The translations under genes were made by a program, and so were the position numbers. A stretch of DNA of 64,000 bases from Adiantum capillus-veneris (lineage: Eukaryota > Streptophyta > Polypodiopsida > Polypodiales > Pteridaceae): contig CM043963.1 in the NCBI GenBank assembly GCA_014529385.2, forward strand, positions 75,444,412-75,508,411, written 5' to 3'. Below, one piece after another: positions 60,877 to 64,000 of the stretch. Numbering within the stretch: the stretch's first letter is position 1; each line of letters opens with the position of its first letter. The notes below the pieces were generated by a model. The model worked only from the letters and a program-made list of their open reading frames with translations, was not told the origin of the DNA and ran no database searches.

Positions 60877-63347
60877 ACCTCTCTCTTTCTCTCTTTCACA
60901 CACTCACATTCAAACATGCCCTCAAAAATACAAATATTTATTTTTGGTTAGGCCATCTTAACTTCTGTAACATTTTTTATGCTTTTTCTAAAGAGACCTT
61001 ACATTAGCTCCAAGTCGGTGAGGGCAGTGAAGGCCTGTAGAATATAGGGTTTTACCTTGCTTGCTATAAGCAATGCAGAGCACTCGAGGGCATGGACTGT
61101 GAGAGGGGGCGGGTCTTCATGTTGTGTGGTGCCATACAATGAGGGGCGGATCCGAGCTACAGGGTGTGCCCCGATGGGGGGGCCTTGGCCATGTCTCCCT
61201 CTTCGCCTTGCTCTCCCAACCTCCCTTGATTTTTTTGAATGGGGAGAGGTCTTCCTCCCGCCTCTTCCCCAAGACGAGTGTCGGGGAGAGGTCTTCCTCC
61301 CACCTCTTTCCCAAGACGAGTGTCGGGTGGCTTTGTTGCACGCAGGAGAAGGACTTTGAGGTGACAACTGTGGATCTCCTTTGTAGAAGCTTGTGTGCAT
61401 CAACAAGATTGGCTCCTAGAAAAACCAAGATGTGTTGTGCGGGTGATTCTTGTTTGGGTGTTGGTGGACGTCTTTTGTTTGTATAGCCGAATTTTGTCAT
61501 TTTGTTTTTTGGTTGGCAGTGATTGTGAGTTGTCTCGATGCATGTGGTTACCCATGGTAGTGCAATGATATGGTGGCACCTCAAGAGAGAAGTTCAATAC
61601 ATAAGGTTCGATGGTCTGATTCCCGTGTCCATTGTCCAAGCTTAAAACTCTTTATGCAATACATGATGGCTTCGGAGAGTAGCATATAGTCAATCACATT
61701 ATCCCCATTATGTTTTATACATGTAAATCCATTGGTTCCACTCCACAAAGATACTCCATTGGCAATGAGCATACCTGTGCTATTGCAAGTGTAAAAGTAA
61801 CTTTCCATAGTGATCCGACTCTTTCTCATCCATTGAAATACGATCATACACGTGAACTTCCTCCAACTCCCTTGAAATGTATGGCATATCAAATTGTTGA
61901 GTATCATGCTGCAATGTTTTTGTGTGAGCATTCATATCTCCAAAGACAATAATATCACTTGCAATGTCCTCTAAATCAAAAAATGGCTCTATCCATGCAA
62001 ACATAAAAGGGGGAATCATGATGAGGAATGTAGCAACCGGCTACAAAAATGGTGCTCTTTTTGGTGTCATAATTTTCAGCCATACATGATGTTTGTGCTT
62101 GCCATTGTTCACAATTGATACAAAATCTTCTAATCCTATCCTTAACCATACATGTTACCCCTCCTTGTCCTCTTCATTGCTTGATTTTTTTGACCACATC
62201 AATGAATGTACATTGTAATCTTCCAACCCATTAATTCTTTGTGTATCATGCTCCCAAGTTTCAACAAGAAGTACAACATCGGCTTTACTTGTTAGTTCAT
62301 CTATGCCAACTCCCGAATTCCATGGGTATCCATTGCAATTCCAAAATCATACTTTCAATTGTAACTCAACCTTATAGACGTGCATTCCTATTTTCTAGAT
62401 GGACTTGCCTCCTCCTTGGGCACATTTTCTTCATGAGAGATCTCCTTGTTTTTCTTATTTCTCTCCTCATATGCCTTGCGACGCATATTTTGTTGCTTAA
62501 TAGAGCGATCTTCACATACAAAACATTTTGTATTTCTCAAATTGATCCAACTATTATCAAGAATAGTCTTTAGTTTGGTCTCATTCGGCATGGTGCTACA
62601 ATTGGCCGTTCTTCGGAGCGTGGAGCTCCTTGCTTACTCACTCTATGTGCTCTTTAAACCATAACTCCAGACATGCCAAAGTGGATTTTGAAGAATCTTT
62701 GATAAAAATGGCAAGAGAAGGAGGTGTCTCCAACTTCTCTTTAGGAATTCCACGAATAACAATGTTCTTGGAGCGTCGCTCTCCCGTAACTTCAACTCCT
62801 CTACATCCACATCCTCAATATTTGTTGTTTGAGCCATAGTTTGCATGAGGGAGGAATTAGAAACCACATTGTTACCATACATCAGTCCAAAACTTGTTTG
62901 TACATACATTTTTCATGTCGCATACATCCCGGCTCATGGTGTCAACTTTCTCCTTTTTTAAATACATGGTCGTGCTCTACTTTGGTCATGCGCTCCTTCA
63001 AAGCATTCAAGTCCACAAGACATTGTTTACATTCATTAACTTCCTCCTCAAGTTGCATCGAACATGTTTTTTGCATCTCAAGTGTCCTCTTGAGATTATC
63101 ATTCTCAATCACAAGAACCCTTAACATGCCATTATCTATTGCAAGTGCCCATAAGTCTTCATCTTGTTTGTTTACGGTCTCTTGCAACGATACCAAGTAT
63201 GCCATGATCATGGCTTCCGATGTCGTTGGTTGAGTGGTTGTGTTGCTATCTCCACACTTAGGAGATTTTGGTCATTTTCTACAATGGTTGTGGACCGTGT
63301 TGAAGAATAAGAACCCTTGCGAATGCTAGAAGACATTTTATGTAAAA
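60770..63347 (-). mobile_element. LINE ORF1/endonuclease segment, copy B
   Basis: Inverted copy of 34470-36968, ORF1 ATG at 63336. It shows the coiled coil (62942-63211), the ORF1 RNA-binding-like part (62388-62591, NETKLKTILDNSWINLRNTK), the endonuclease motifs (DIIVFGDMNAHT near 61930, NVIDYMLLSEA near 61690) and the same downstream tail with a poly(C) tract at 60846-60877. It shares the early ORF1 frame break with copy A. A short insertion near 61270-61325 duplicates a CGTCTTGGG-containing unit relative to copy A. Confidence 0.75.
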
Positions 63348-63558
63348 TAAGAGATGAGAGTCAACTTCTTCGAACCTGATCACTTCAAAAATGTTACTAT
63401 AGAAAAGACTTCCATAACTCTGAGATTTTTGTTTTTACATCAATGCATAGAGGGCATTGTTCTCTTTGATTGAGGCTATAGATCACCAAAATCGGAGTTT
63501 GGATGAAGAAGTTATGATCGAAAGAGTGAACTGTTGTCTACTAGGTCAAAATCGGTTG

Positions 63559-63639
<81 letters not shown>

Positions 63640-64000
63640 GATGATGATGATGCATTCAACTTGTTGATCATTGACCATTGTTATTGAAATAATGAATAAT
63701 GCAACCTAGTGATCCATATAAGGAATTTTCTCAAAGTTTTGAGGCATGATTCTCTAAAGAGAATATATCTATTTTTTGTGTGCTTGTTACATACTTCAAT
63801 TTGAATAGGTTTGATGCAAGTTATGGTCTATGGTTTTTTGCACAAGGCAATTAGGAGATGTAGTACTCACTAATGTGCATGTATGCATTGGATCTTGGAC
63901 AATACCCAAAATGCAATTTTGTTTATGGATCGATTCTTAATCACTAGTCTTAGAGTTTGGCCTTTGATCGAGCTCAATGGAGTGAGGTTTTTTTACTTTT
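63348..64000. other. No gene; compound microsatellite
   Basis: (AT)n then (AG)n then (ATG)n at about 63562-63652. The rest is AT-rich without motifs to the window end. Confidence 0.7.

Overview
The window looks like nuclear DNA from a land plant with a large, repeat-rich genome. Support: the only intact host gene is a nine-exon plant-style phosphoacetylglucosamine mutase; there is a pseudogene of a plant-type autoinhibited Ca2+-ATPase; the rest is plant-type Ty1/copia, Ty3/gypsy, LINE and pogo-like elements, small MITEs and long pure (CT)n tracts. A fern or another non-seed plant is possible, but this is an impression; nothing seen fixes the species. There is no operon, phage, CRISPR array or rRNA, and I recognised no tRNA.

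Layout: 0.8-2.6 kb, LINE 3' half. 2.66-6.81 kb, three 5'-truncated copies of another LINE stacked head to tail, two ending in (CT)n. 7.65-7.75 kb, a possible first exon of an acetolactate-synthase-like gene (minus). 9.2-10.3 kb, a foldback-repeat cluster with a 404-bp MITE. 12.59-13.05 kb, a TTA-flanked MITE. 13.2-18.1 kb, copia remains. 18.1-20.0 kb, a second LTR family and unidentified ORF relics. 22.6-28.6 kb, a gypsy element (minus) with a solo LTR nested in it. 28.7-34.2 kb, copia, LINE and gypsy fragments. 34.5-37.0 and 60.8-63.3 kb, the same dead LINE ORF1/endonuclease segment in opposite orientations. 37.25-38.04 kb, an inverted partial copy of the mutase gene. 41.37-44.08 kb, the mutase gene itself (minus). 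44.52-44.93 kb, a MITE in its 5' region. 45.19-50.85 kb, a pogo-like DNA transposon with perfect 16-bp terminal inverted repeats and TA flanks. 51.41-54.94 kb, a palindrome made of two truncated copia LTR-gag arms. 56.9-57.7 kb, the Ca2+-ATPase pseudogene.

The coding content does not form a pathway. The mutase makes GlcNAc-1-phosphate for UDP-GlcNAc and stands alone. Most of the remainder records transposition, nesting and inverted duplication. The most notable items are the pogo-like element, which has one TGA just before its second catalytic aspartate, a cysteine-rich accessory ORF and host-like exons inside its ends; the serial LINE stack with (CT)n tails; the copia palindrome; and the complete mutase gene model with a GC-AG first intron and a microsatellite starting at a splice donor. 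All coordinates and similarities were read by eye; no alignment was run.
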